Source: Aeromicrobium chenweiae (GTDB lineage: Bacteria; Actinomycetota; Actinomycetes; Propionibacteriales; Nocardioidaceae). From it: a stretch of DNA of 64,000 bases. Below, in pieces: positions 16,944-24,951 of the stretch (positions within the stretch are counted from its first letter, which is position 1; each line of letters begins with the position of its first letter). The notes under the pieces were generated by a model. It was not told where the DNA came from, did not search any database, and saw only the letters and a list, made by a program, of their open reading frames with translations. Where the stretch lies: NCBI RefSeq assembly GCF_003065605.1, contig NZ_CP026952.1:62001-126000 (forward strand), given 5' to 3'. The translations under genes and the position numbers were made by a program.

Positions 16944-17729
16944 ATGCATGTGGCCCTCGTCCAGCGCGCCTCGGACATCGACTCCGCCGCCAACCGGGAC
17001 TCCATCACGAAGCAGCTCAGCGAGCTGGCGCCCGAGGACGGCCTCGACCTGGTCGTCCTGCCCGAGGCGGCCATGCACGACTTCGGTGCGCCGGACCACG
17101 ACCTCGCGGCGGTCGCCGAGCCGCTGGACGGCCCGTTCGTCGACCTGATCTCGGCCGAGGCCCGGCGTCTCGGCGCGACGATCGTGGCCGGCATGTTCGA
17201 GCGCACGGACGGTCTGCCGTTCAACACGCTCGTCGTGATCGGTCCGGACGGCGAGCTGCGCCGGACGTACCGCAAGATCCACCTGTACGACTCGTTCGGC
17301 TACAAGGAGTCCGACCGGATGCGCGCGGGCGACGTCGAGCCGGTGGTGCTCGACGTCGCGGGGCGGGCCGTCGGGCTGATGACCTGCTACGACCTGCGGT
17401 TCCCCGAGCTGGCCCGCGACCTGGTCGACGCCGGTGCCGAGCTGCTGGTCGTCCCGGCGGCCTGGGTCGCGGGCGATCGCAAGCTCGACCACTGGCGGAC
17501 GCTGCTCGCCGCGCGGGCGATCGAGAACACCGTTCACGTCGTCGCGGCCGGGCAGGGTGGTGACCGCTACACCGGCCATTCCTTGGTTGCCGATCCGTGG
17601 GGCTCTATCGTTGAGGAGGCCGACAACGGCTCCGCGATCATCCGGGCGACACTGGCAGCAGCCGACCTGGCGCAGGCGAGGGACGTCAATCCCTCGCTCA
17701 CCAACCGAAGGATCCGACACAGCTCATGA
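16944..17729 (+). CDS. Nitrilase-superfamily carbon-nitrogen hydrolase
   Basis: 261-residue amidase of the nitrilase superfamily with the full catalytic triad Glu41 (VVLPEAAM), Lys111 (TYRKIHLYDSFG) and Cys148 (GLMTCYDLRFPEL). It also has the later Glu-supporting motifs and the GHSLVADPWG strand. This is the Nit1/omega-amidase-like group, which often repairs deaminated metabolites (deaminated glutathione or alpha-ketoglutaramate), but the substrate is not certain. It overlaps the next gene by ATGA, forming a two-gene operon. Confidence 0.9.
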   Translation: MHVALVQRASDIDSAANRDSITKQLSELAPEDGLDLVVLPEAAMHDFGAPDHDLAAVAEPLDGPFVDLISAEARRLGATIVAGMFERTDGLPFNTLVVIGPDGELRRTYRKIHLYDSFGYKESDRMRAGDVEPVVLDVAGRAVGLMTCYDLRFPELARDLVDAGAELLVVPAAWVAGDRKLDHWRTLLAARAIENTVHVVAAGQGGDRYTGHSLVADPWGSIVEEADNGSAIIRATLAAADLAQARDVNPSLTNRRIRHSS

Positions 17730-18781
17730 GTTCCACCGTGCAGGGAGGACGCCGACGGCTCGACGCGTCGGTGCCTCCCGAGTACGACCTGCCGACGCGA
17801 GAGCCGCGCATCGAGTCCGCGCGCACCGCGCGGCTGCTGCTGTGGGTCGTGTTCGTGGCGTGGGTCGTCGGCACCGCGGGCGCCGCGACGTCGATCATCG
17901 CGATCGGCGCCCCGACCTGGATCGAGCGTCCCTCGGCCGCGCTGCTCACCGTCGTGTTCGCGGTCGGGCTGACCCACCGCGGCGGCGGCCACATGCGCAT
18001 CTGGCTGCCGATCACGGCCGCCCTGGCGATCGCCGCGGCTGCCCTGGAGACGAACCTCCTGCTCGCGTCCGCGGCCGCGGTCTCGGCCGTCCTGTCCGCG
18101 GTGTGGGCGGTGATGGTGACCCGGCCCGCCGACTCGGTCGTCGGCGCGATGCGCGAGTACGCCCTGGCGCTCGTCGTCGCGCTCAGCGGCACCCTGTCGG
18201 TCGCGGCCTGGAACGCGCCGGTCAACTACCAGCGGTTCAACCTCATCGTCGTCAGCGTCGCGCTCGGCCTGGCGATCACGATGGTCTGGAACCTCGGCGC
18301 CGGCCTGCACGGGCTCGGCCGGCAGAACCTCGCGATCCTCGCCGGGGTCGCGGTCCTGCTCCTGGTGATCCTGGCCTACAGCAGCTTCGTCCGAACCCAC
18401 GGCTCGGACTCCCTGGTCGACCTGTTCAGCGACCTGGTGAGCTGGAGCCGGCGGACGTTCGAGGGCGTACCGCGTCCGGTCGAGGTGTTCATCGGCTTCC
18501 CGGCGCTCATCGTCGGCGTCTCGATGCGCTCGAAGCGGCGCGAGGGCTGGTGGGTGCTGGTGTTCGCCGTCATCGGCACCGCGGTGCTCACCACGTCGCT
18601 GGTGACTCCGGGAGCCTTCCCGACGTACATCGCGCTGTCGACCCTCTACTCCAGCATCCTCGGCCTCGCCGTCGGCCTCGTGGTGCGGCACTACGTCCTG
18701 CGCGAGCGCTCGGCGAGGGCGGCCCGCGCGATCGAGCCGATCGTGCGCGTGGAGCCCCCGCGGTTCGCCCCCTTGAAGTAG
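17726..18781 (+). CDS. Multi-pass membrane protein of unknown function
   Basis: 351 residues with a 35-residue charged N-terminus, about nine or ten hydrophobic segments (starting at LLLWVVFVAWVVGTAG) and a basic C-terminal tail. I recognise no family or motif. A soluble loop of about 35 residues (SFVRTHGSDSLVDLFSDLVS, then SRRTFEG) lies in the second half. It is coupled to the nitrilase by ATGA, and the next feature downstream is tRNA-Ser. It could be a transporter or a membrane scaffold; the sequence does not decide. Confidence 0.75.
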   Translation: MSSTVQGGRRRLDASVPPEYDLPTREPRIESARTARLLLWVVFVAWVVGTAGAATSIIAIGAPTWIERPSAALLTVVFAVGLTHRGGGHMRIWLPITAALAIAAAALETNLLLASAAAVSAVLSAVWAVMVTRPADSVVGAMREYALALVVALSGTLSVAAWNAPVNYQRFNLIVVSVALGLAITMVWNLGAGLHGLGRQNLAILAGVAVLLLVILAYSSFVRTHGSDSLVDLFSDLVSWSRRTFEGVPRPVEVFIGFPALIVGVSMRSKRREGWWVLVFAVIGTAVLTTSLVTPGAFPTYIALSTLYSSILGLAVGLVVRHYVLRERSARAARAIEPIVRVEPPRFAPLK

Positions 18782-18839
18782 CCGCTGCCCCCGGAGGTGC
18801 GACAATCGTCTCTGGCGTGGCGCTTCGGCGCTGCCGCCA

Positions 18840-18928
18840 GGAGGGGTGCCGGAGTGGCCGATCGGAAGCGCCTTGAAAGCGCTCGCTGGCAGCGATGTCA
18901 GCCGCGGGTTCGAATCCCGCCCCCTCTG
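18840..18928 (+). tRNA. tRNA-Ser(TGA)
   Basis: 89-nt cloverleaf with acceptor GGAGGGG/CCCCTCT (a terminal G-U pair), discriminator G, D-loop GCCGGAGTGGCCGATCGG, anticodon stem AGCGC/GCGCT around loop CTTGAAA (anticodon TGA at 18874-18876), a long variable arm typical of serine tRNA, and T-loop TTCGAAT. CCA is not encoded. The GTG start of the next gene lies one base past its 3' end. Confidence 0.96.
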
Positions 18929-18929
18929 C

Positions 18930-19349
18930 GTGACGAAGTACCGACTTGACCGACGCTTCACGCTGCCCGCGATCGGGGTGCACCTGATCGCCGCCGGCAT
19001 CGTGGCCGCCCTCGCCTTCCTGGTCTGGGCGTGGCTCGGCGTGCTCGCGGTGCTGCTCCTGCTCAACGCCGTCCGGGTCTTCGCGTTCCCGCCCGTCGTC
19101 GCCCGCCTCGACCCCTTGGGCGTGCGCCTCGGCGGCCTGATGACCATGAAGCCCGTGCGGGTGGTGTGGACCCAGGTCGAGGACGTCAGCGTGGACCACG
19201 CGCGACTGCGCTTCGACCAGGGCGCCGAAGGGGCCGTGACGTTCCCCCTCGCGTACGCCGGGAAGCGTGCCGAGGAGCTCGTCCGGGAGGTCTACGACCG
19301 GCTCAACACCGCGAACGGGTACTCCCGGTACGAGGCTCCGTCGTCCTGA
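18930..19349 (+). CDS. Small membrane protein with PH-like domain, abutting tRNA-Ser
   Basis: 139 residues. Two hydrophobic segments lie at about 12-48, then an all-beta C-terminal domain (ARLDPLGVRLGGLMTMKPVR, then VWTQVEDVSVDHARLRF) that looks like the bacterial PH-like (bPH) domain of small membrane proteins. Function unknown. GTG 18930 is the natural start because the frame upstream is tRNA; it begins one nucleotide after the tRNA discriminator base. No ribosome site or separate promoter is visible, so it is probably transcribed with the tRNA and released as a nearly leaderless mRNA by tRNA 3'-end processing. A later internal start is possible. Confidence 0.7.
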   Translation: MTKYRLDRRFTLPAIGVHLIAAGIVAALAFLVWAWLGVLAVLLLLNAVRVFAFPPVVARLDPLGVRLGGLMTMKPVRVVWTQVEDVSVDHARLRFDQGAEGAVTFPLAYAGKRAEELVREVYDRLNTANGYSRYEAPSS

Positions 19350-19444
19350 TCGCGGCCTCCGTGAGGCCTCGGATCGATCCCGATTCGTCGGACGGGTCAC
19401 CCGGTCGCTATCCTGTTCCGGTTGCAGTCTTCGGATCGCAGCGG

Positions 19445-19531
19445 GGAGATGTCGCATAGTGGCCTAGTGCGCCCGCCTGCTAAGCGGGTTGAGGTTTAAA
19501 CCTCTCGCGAGTTCAAATCTCGCCATCTCCG
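19445..19531 (+). tRNA. tRNA-Ser(GCT)
   Basis: 87-nt cloverleaf with acceptor GGAGATG/CATCTCC, discriminator G, anticodon stem CCCGC/GCGGG around CTGCTAA (anticodon GCT at 19479-19481), a long variable arm and T-loop TTCAAAT. CCA is not encoded. A strong hairpin terminator follows 8 nt later. Confidence 0.96.
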
Positions 19532-19539
19532 CAGGCACA

Positions 19540-19576
19540 CGAAGGAGCAGGACCCCACCGGGGTCCTGCTCCTTCG
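19540..19576 (+). terminator. Hairpin terminator after tRNA-Ser(GCT)
   Basis: A perfect 17-bp stem (19540-19556 against 19560-19576) with a 3-nt loop, immediately downstream of the tRNA. Confidence 0.85.
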
Positions 19577-19677
19577 CCGTTCGTCCTCGCCTGATCGGGA
19601 CACCTTTTCGCCGTTGTGCCTCCACGGGCTCCCACCCGCCGTTACCGTTGGTTTTCCAGGGGAGCAGGGAGTCGACG

Positions 19678-20718
19678 GTGGCACGTTTCGGGCACGGTCT
19701 GCAGAGCCTCGCCGAGATGGCGCACCTGCTGATGCGGCCCTACGGGCTCGAGGAGCTGCTGGAGGTCGCGGCCGAGCACGCGCGTGAGGCCCTCGGCGCC
19801 GCCACCGTCTCGATCAGCCGCCTCGACCTCCCCGCCCAGCAGATCCACACGATCCTCAACGTCGGCGACCTCGGGCCGGGCGAGGAGCGCTGGCCCGCCG
19901 CCGAGACGTACTCGATCGCCAGCGACAAGCGCCTGTCGTCCGCGATCCTCGACAAGCTGAGCTCGGAGGACGCGATCGACGACCCGGCCTCGGACGAGAT
20001 CGAGCGACGGATGCTCGAGCGGCTGCACAAGGGATCGTCGTTGACGACCTCGATCGTGGTGGACGGCAGTCCGTGGGGCGAGTTCTACGCGACCCGGCAC
20101 GTGGGGGACGCGCGGTTCGACGCGGAGTCCATCGCGTACGCCGAGGTGCTGGGCGCGATCCTCGCGGCGGCGATCTCCCGGTCGCTGCGGGAGAAGGCGC
20201 TCGAGGAGCTGGCGTTCCACGACCCGTTGACCGGGCTGTTCAACCGTCGGGGGCTGGACGCCGAGGCGGCCGAGGTCTTCGACGTGCCGGTGGGCGTGAC
20301 CCGCGAGGTCGCGATCGTGGTGGTGGACATCAACGGGCTCAAGCTGATCAACGACTCCGAGGGCCATGCCCGCGGCGACGACCGGATCCGCCTGGTCGCC
20401 TCCTCGCTCAGCGAGGCGTTCTCCCCGCTGGGGGCAGCGGTCGTGGCACGGGTGGGCGGCGACGAGTTCACCGTCATGGTGGCCGGGCGGGACGTCCAGG
20501 AGGTCGTGGACACCGCGAACGCGCTGCTGGTCCGCCTCGGCGGCCCGGGGTCCGAGGTCAGCGTCTCCGCCGGGGTCGCGGCGGCGCAGATCGCCGCGGG
20601 CACCGACCTGCGCCCCACCGACCTGTTCGCCGCCGCCGACCGGGCGCAGTACGTCGCCAAGCGCGCCGGCCTGGGCTACGTCCTTTTGTTCGACGACCTC
20701 GAGGCACAGAGCGCCTGA
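19678..20718 (+). CDS. GAF-GGDEF diguanylate cyclase
   Basis: 346-residue soluble protein. Residues about 15-175 look like a GAF sensor (GLEELLEVAAEHAREALGAA, later SPWGEFYATRHVGDARF), linked by a helix to a GGDEF domain starting at ELAFHDPLTGLFNRRGLD with the intact active site VGGDEF. This should make cyclic di-GMP from two GTP. The five-residue-upstream inhibitory site (RxxD) is absent, as the bases there read LGAA, so product inhibition is probably lost. No EAL domain. GTG 19678 is preceded by AGGGGAG and GGGAG stretches. It stands alone between the tRNA terminator and vanZ. Confidence 0.88.
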   Translation: MARFGHGLQSLAEMAHLLMRPYGLEELLEVAAEHAREALGAATVSISRLDLPAQQIHTILNVGDLGPGEERWPAAETYSIASDKRLSSAILDKLSSEDAIDDPASDEIERRMLERLHKGSSLTTSIVVDGSPWGEFYATRHVGDARFDAESIAYAEVLGAILAAAISRSLREKALEELAFHDPLTGLFNRRGLDAEAAEVFDVPVGVTREVAIVVVDINGLKLINDSEGHARGDDRIRLVASSLSEAFSPLGAAVVARVGGDEFTVMVAGRDVQEVVDTANALLVRLGGPGSEVSVSAGVAAAQIAAGTDLRPTDLFAAADRAQYVAKRAGLGYVLLFDDLEAQSA

Positions 20719-20730
20719 GCGCCCCCGGGC

Positions 20731-21156
20731 TCAGCGGTGGCGCTGTCCCGCCCGGCGCAGCCACAGGGCCACCAGCACGGCGCCCAGCGCGGCGCCGGTG
20801 GTGTTGGCCACGACGTCGGCGACGCTCCCGGTGCGTCCCGGGCGCGCGACCGTCTGAGTGAGCTCGATCGCGATCGAGAACAGTCCAGCGAGCGCGGTCA
20901 CCCGCAGCCACCCGAGTCGGGGTAGCAGCGCCAGCAGCAGGGCGCCCAGGGGCAGAAACAGCAGGATGTTCGCGCCGAACTCCCCGATCCGGTAGCCCTG
21001 GTCAGGAGTGAGGTCGAAGATGGCGACAAGCCACGTCGTGGGCACGCGATGTGCCAGGTCGAGGTCGCGATCGACGTGGCTGGGCCACAGGCCGATCAGC
21101 AGCAGCGCCACCACGTACACGACGCCCGCGCCGATGATCGGGAGGCGATGGCGCAT
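20731..21156 (-). CDS. VanZ-family membrane protein
   Basis: 141 residues, four predicted membrane helices, with the VanZ signatures GEFGANILLFLPLGALL and IELTQTVARPGRTGSVADVV. VanZ-like proteins give low-level glycopeptide (teicoplanin) tolerance in enterococci; the chromosomal actinobacterial members have no firm role. A TACGAT box 6 nt before ATG 21156 suggests a leaderless transcript. It converges on the diguanylate cyclase gene with a 12-nt gap. Confidence 0.88.
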   Translation of the reverse strand: MRHRLPIIGAGVVYVVALLLIGLWPSHVDRDLDLAHRVPTTWLVAIFDLTPDQGYRIGEFGANILLFLPLGALLLALLPRLGWLRVTALAGLFSIAIELTQTVARPGRTGSVADVVANTTGAALGAVLVALWLRRAGQRHR

Positions 21157-21162
21157 CCCCCG

Positions 21163-21168
21163 ATCGTA
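21163..21168 (-). promoter_or_regulatory. -10 box, leaderless vanZ-like gene
   Basis: TACGAT on the minus strand, 6 nt before ATG 21156. Confidence 0.55.
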
Positions 21169-21254
21169 CGGTCAACGCCGCGCCGGATCGCCCGTCTTGG
21201 CAGCCGGGGTGACACATCACACTGGGACCCGTCCGGGGCGGTCCTCGGCGCCCG

Positions 21255-21260
21255 TAGGAT
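21255..21260 (+). promoter_or_regulatory. -10 box, leaderless Asp-box protein
   Basis: TAGGAT, 6 nt before GTG 21267. Confidence 0.6.
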
Positions 21261-21266
21261 CGTCGC

Positions 21267-22160
21267 GTGAACAAACGACTGGGTGTCGCACTTCTGGCCG
21301 GCCTCGTGATCGTGGACGCCGTCCTCGTCGTCGGAGCCGTCCGGCACGTCAACCAGACCCCGCCGCCTGTCGACATCCCCGTCGTGCGGGCCGGTGAGAC
21401 GCCGGAGACGCCGCCTTCCCCGTCGTCGACCCCCGAGCAGCCCGACTTCGACTTCCAGCCCGCCAGAGCCGCGGCGGTCTCGGTGGCCAACGACGACACG
21501 TTGCTCTACGCGTTGAGAGGTGCGTGCAAGGGGGACAACGACAACGCAGGCAAGGTGACCGTGTCCACCAACGGTGGCGCGTCCACCGTCACCGTCCAGA
21601 CGGGCCTCGAGGAGATCCTGGCTGTGTCGGCCGTCTCCCGAACCGAGCTGCGGATCGTCGGGGCTGACGATGCGTGCGACGTGCAGCGTCTCCGCTCGAG
21701 CGACGGCGGCGACACGTGGGAGACCGACCCCGAGGACGACCTCTGGTATCCGGACCCCACCAGCACCGCGACGGTTGTCTCGCCCGAAGGCAGGACGAAG
21801 CCGGGGTGCACGGTCACCTCGCTCAGCCAGGTCGGTGACACCTTCGCCCGCGTGAGCTGCGCTGACGGCGTCATCCGCGGGACGGGCGACGGCAAGAAGT
21901 GGCTGAAGCTGGGGCGACTCGACAACGTCCGGGTGGCCTCGTTCACGAACTTCAACGCAGGCGTCGCGCTTGCGGTCTACCAAGGATGCGCCGCTAACGC
22001 GTTCACGACCCGCGACAGCGGACGTACATGGGCACCGGGCGGTTGCATCAGCGGGGAGCCCGCCCAGGCGATCGCGGCCAGCGACTCGGGCCTGGTCGCG
22101 ATCGTCGACGCGCAGCTGTACGTCAGTGACGACGCCGGCCGGAAGTGGCGCCAGCCCTGA
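21267..22160 (+). CDS. Membrane-anchored Asp-box beta-propeller protein
   Basis: 297 residues. An N-terminal hydrophobic anchor (about 5-27, no clear cleavage site) is followed by a Pro/Thr-rich spacer and a beta-rich domain with at least three sialidase-type Asp-boxes: SSDGGDTW, TRDSGRTW and VSDDAGRKW. Asp-boxes mark propeller turns and do not by themselves imply sialidase activity; the catalytic Arg triad and Tyr/Glu pair of sialidases cannot be recognised. It is likely an extracytoplasmic binding or scaffold protein. Leaderless GTG start. It converges on the DUF4012 gene. Confidence 0.7.
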   Translation: MNKRLGVALLAGLVIVDAVLVVGAVRHVNQTPPPVDIPVVRAGETPETPPSPSSTPEQPDFDFQPARAAAVSVANDDTLLYALRGACKGDNDNAGKVTVSTNGGASTVTVQTGLEEILAVSAVSRTELRIVGADDACDVQRLRSSDGGDTWETDPEDDLWYPDPTSTATVVSPEGRTKPGCTVTSLSQVGDTFARVSCADGVIRGTGDGKKWLKLGRLDNVRVASFTNFNAGVALAVYQGCAANAFTTRDSGRTWAPGGCISGEPAQAIAASDSGLVAIVDAQLYVSDDAGRKWRQP

Positions 22161-22184
22161 CCTGACGCCAGAACGGATCGGTCG

Positions 22185-23969
22185 TCAGCACGAGCTGCGG
22201 ACGAAGATCTCGTTGTCCGAGGAGTGAGCTCCAGGTGTCGACGACAGCTCGGCATCCGCCCGCTGCCCCTTCGCCGTGCGCATGGTCGCGACGATCTTCA
22301 CGGTCGCGCCGGGCTTGAGCGTGATTGCCGCGAAGTTGACCGGACGCCCGTGGAAGGTCACACCGTTGTTGGGGCGGAACTTGCCGTTCTGCGTGAACGA
22401 GATGAACTCGCCACCGGCGGGGGCGAAGAAGCGGGTGTCCAGCACCATGCTGCCGCGCGGGCCGTTGCCTCCGACACCAGTGATGTACTTGGGAAGGAGG
22501 CTGGCGTCTGCAGGAGCCGTCGACGTGAACGTCGTGGTGAGCTCGATGGTCTGGCGACCGTCGTCGGTGCATCGGATCGAGCGTGCCGTGGTCTTGGTGT
22601 CGAGGTAGTACTGCATCTTGGAGGCGGTGGAGTCGTTCAGGTACATCCCGACATGGGGTCGCGTCGTTCCCTTGCCGGGGAACGCGCCGGAGATGGTGGT
22701 CGGAGCGATCTCGCGTTGTTCCTTGGTGCGGGCGGACCACAGGAGCACCCGGTGCTCGCCGGCTGCAGTCACGAGCTGCGACAGCGTCTCGCGGGCGTCG
22801 CCCTTGCCGGACGTGACGCCTTCGAAGATCCGCCGTGCGGAATCGGCGAAGAAGGCGTCCTGGTCGACGGGATTCGTGAACCGCGCGTACACGTCGTTCA
22901 GCAGCAGGTCGACGGCGTTGTCCGCCGTCAGCTCGGTGTCCGCTGCGGCCTTGATCGGGCCGGTGCCCTTGAGCAGGTGGCTGAGGGCGACGGGGTCGAG
23001 ACTCAGCACGCCGTCGACCTTCACGCCGAGCTTGTCCACGACCATCGATCGCATGATTTTCGCGGTCCGCGGGAAGTCGGGGGTGAAGTTCGTGTCGCGG
23101 AAGTCCTTGGCCATGAGCTGGCCGTAGACGGCAGCCTCGCTCTTCGTGAGCTTGACGAAGGGGTCCTCATACTGCGGGATGTCGCTTGCCGAGCCCTGCT
23201 GAGTGATGCTGAGCTTGCCGTTCTTGGCCTTGACGACCGCGAAGGCGCCGGGCAGGCCGCCGGTCGAGCGCACCTCTGCATTGTTCTGGAAGACGAGCAG
23301 GTAGCGGCGCGTGCCGCGGGCGCCCAGCATCTCGGGAGCGAGCCGCATCGCCCGGGCTGCTGACGATGCCGCGAACTGGGCGTCGTCGACCTTTTCCTTC
23401 AGGTCCTTCACCGGTGCGCGCAGCGGCCCGACGAGCTCGTCGGACTGGATCGAGGCAATCTTGCGCTGATTGGTGGTGAGCACCTCGGCAGCGGTGCTGA
23501 TGGTGGGGCCCAGCTGGCTGAACGCTGCCAGGTCGAAAGCCCCGTTACGAGGCTTGAACAGGTCGCCGTCCAGCGATGCGGAAGCCTCGACCACCGGTGG
23601 CAGGCCACGGCGGCTGATGTCGTCCAGCGTGCTCGAGACGGTCCGAACAGCCGAGACGCTGTCCCCGACGAAGGGCATCTTGGTCAGGAGGCTCCAGACC
23701 AGACCGTCCGTGTTGGTATGTGCCTTTCCTGTCGACGACTGGAGGTCCTCGAGCGAGGACCGCGCGGCCGAGACGTCGCCCTGGCTGATGTGGTTCTGCA
23801 GGATCTTGGCCTGGGAAGCGGCGTCCTCGAGCGCGGTCTTGGCCGTTGAAGCCTGCCGGGCAAGGAGCGCTCCGGCAACCACGACGAGCACAACGACCGC
23901 GCCGAGCCCATAGACGAGGGGACGTCGTGACCTGGTGGGGCCGGATGCCCGGTGCCCGAGTCGAGCCAT
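22185..23969 (-). CDS. DUF4012 membrane-anchored protein (copy 1)
   Basis: 594 residues. One N-terminal membrane anchor (PLVYGLGAVVVLVVVAGALL), a helical region (about 40-195) with Ala/Ser/Gln-rich heptads, then the DUF4012 core beginning at RYLLVFQNNAEVRSTGGLPG. The family is common near polysaccharide loci in actinobacteria; its activity is unknown. ATG 23969 is chosen because a TAGGAT box ends 7 nt upstream and the alternative ATG at 23978 overlaps that box. It is about as long as the second copy at 24952-26739, with the same order of domains. A terminator separates it from the LPNAG gene upstream, so it is its own transcript. Confidence 0.88.
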   Translation of the reverse strand: MARLGHRASGPTRSRRPLVYGLGAVVVLVVVAGALLARQASTAKTALEDAASQAKILQNHISQGDVSAARSSLEDLQSSTGKAHTNTDGLVWSLLTKMPFVGDSVSAVRTVSSTLDDISRRGLPPVVEASASLDGDLFKPRNGAFDLAAFSQLGPTISTAAEVLTTNQRKIASIQSDELVGPLRAPVKDLKEKVDDAQFAASSAARAMRLAPEMLGARGTRRYLLVFQNNAEVRSTGGLPGAFAVVKAKNGKLSITQQGSASDIPQYEDPFVKLTKSEAAVYGQLMAKDFRDTNFTPDFPRTAKIMRSMVVDKLGVKVDGVLSLDPVALSHLLKGTGPIKAAADTELTADNAVDLLLNDVYARFTNPVDQDAFFADSARRIFEGVTSGKGDARETLSQLVTAAGEHRVLLWSARTKEQREIAPTTISGAFPGKGTTRPHVGMYLNDSTASKMQYYLDTKTTARSIRCTDDGRQTIELTTTFTSTAPADASLLPKYITGVGGNGPRGSMVLDTRFFAPAGGEFISFTQNGKFRPNNGVTFHGRPVNFAAITLKPGATVKIVATMRTAKGQRADAELSSTPGAHSSDNEIFVRSSC

Positions 23970-23976
23970 GTGATTC

Positions 23977-23982
23977 ATCCTA
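23977..23982 (-). promoter_or_regulatory. -10 box, leaderless DUF4012 copy 1
   Basis: TAGGAT on the minus strand, 7 nt before ATG 23969. Confidence 0.55.
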
Positions 23983-24028
23983 GGAGTCGTCGTTGGCCGC
24001 AGATGTGGCGCGGTCTGGAAACTGACAC

Positions 24029-24078
24029 GACTCCGCCACCGGTCTCGCCCTCTTCAGGGGAGTGCCGGTGGCGGAGTC
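24029..24078 (-). terminator. Hairpin terminator after LPNAG gene
   Basis: A perfect 14-bp stem (24029-24042 against 24065-24078) with a 22-nt loop, 15 nt downstream of the minus-strand stop at 24094. Confidence 0.75.
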
Positions 24079-24093
24079 GGTGTGGCGCTGGTG

Positions 24094-24753
24094 TCAGGCA
24101 GTCTTGCGACGGCGTGCGATCGCGGTGAACGCGACGCCTGCAGCGACGAGTGCAGCACCGACGTAGAGGGCGATCATCGCCGGGGCGCCGGCGTTGGGGA
24201 GAACACCGTTGCTGTTCGAGCCGGTCCCGCCAGCGTTGGTGTCAGAGCTGTTGTCGGCCTCATCGCTGGCGTTGTCGCCCGAGCCGTTCTCCTCGCCGTT
24301 GCCGGCGTCGTTGCCGGGCGTGCCGACGACGATCTGGACCGAGTACACGTCGGTCTGGGGAGCGGCGAGCAGCGTGGTGTCAGAGGTGACAGCGGCGGCC
24401 GTGGTCACCGAGTTGCTGGACGAGATCGGTGCGAGGACCGGGCTGGTGACGTCCGGGTCCCAGGTGCAGCGAGCGGTGGCCGTGTAGGTGCCCTCTTCCT
24501 CCGGAGCGGTGAACGACGGCGAGTACTCCGTGCCGGCGCCGGGGGCACCGGTCTGGCCGGCGAAGGTGGACGTCCACGCGCAGTTCACGCCGCCGGAGGT
24601 GAAGGTGATGGTGAACTGTCCACCAGGCTCGACGGCCTCGGGCGCGTCGGCGCTGAACGGCGGGGGCTCGTAGTCGGCGTAGGCGGTGGAGGCCGTGAAG
24701 AGGCTCAGCACACCCGCCACAATGGCGACGATCATGAGGCGCGTTTTAATCAT
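24094..24753 (-). CDS. LPxTG-like surface protein
   Basis: 219-residue exported protein. A signal peptide (about 1-26, TASTAYA) is followed by an Ig/PKD-like beta domain (about 30-150) with a cysteine pair (NCAWTS and ARCTWD) likely forming a disulfide. Next comes a low-complexity Gly/Asn/Asp/Ser stalk and a sorting signal: LPNAG, a hydrophobic span and RRRKTA. The threonine of LPxTG is alanine, so sortase class or efficiency is uncertain; no sortase gene is in the window. GGAG lies 11 nt before ATG 24753. It sits between two DUF4012 genes on the same strand, so a joint role at the cell surface is inferred. Confidence 0.82.
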   Translation of the reverse strand: MIKTRLMIVAIVAGVLSLFTASTAYADYEPPPFSADAPEAVEPGGQFTITFTSGGVNCAWTSTFAGQTGAPGAGTEYSPSFTAPEEEGTYTATARCTWDPDVTSPVLAPISSSNSVTTAAAVTSDTTLLAAPQTDVYSVQIVVGTPGNDAGNGEENGSGDNASDEADNSSDTNAGGTGSNSNGVLPNAGAPAMIALYVGAALVAAGVAFTAIARRRKTA

Positions 24754-24951
24754 TGTTTTCAGTCTCCGAGAGGGTGGCAGATGGGAGGGTCAAGAACTCT
24801 CAATGGAGACACTACCTCACAAATGCCGCGAGCAAACCTCCGCGACCGACATGCGGGCAGATCTTAACCAAGTTACGCCCGAATAAACGCTGCGACACGA
24901 GACTTAGGTCCCGTCTTGGTTCCTACGCAAAAAAACATTGCCTGCGCTGCC

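Noticed and set aside
18846..18929. Protein-coding start inside tRNA-Ser
   Set aside because: The frame is open through the tRNA, but the tRNA cloverleaf is complete, so the CDS start was placed just after it.
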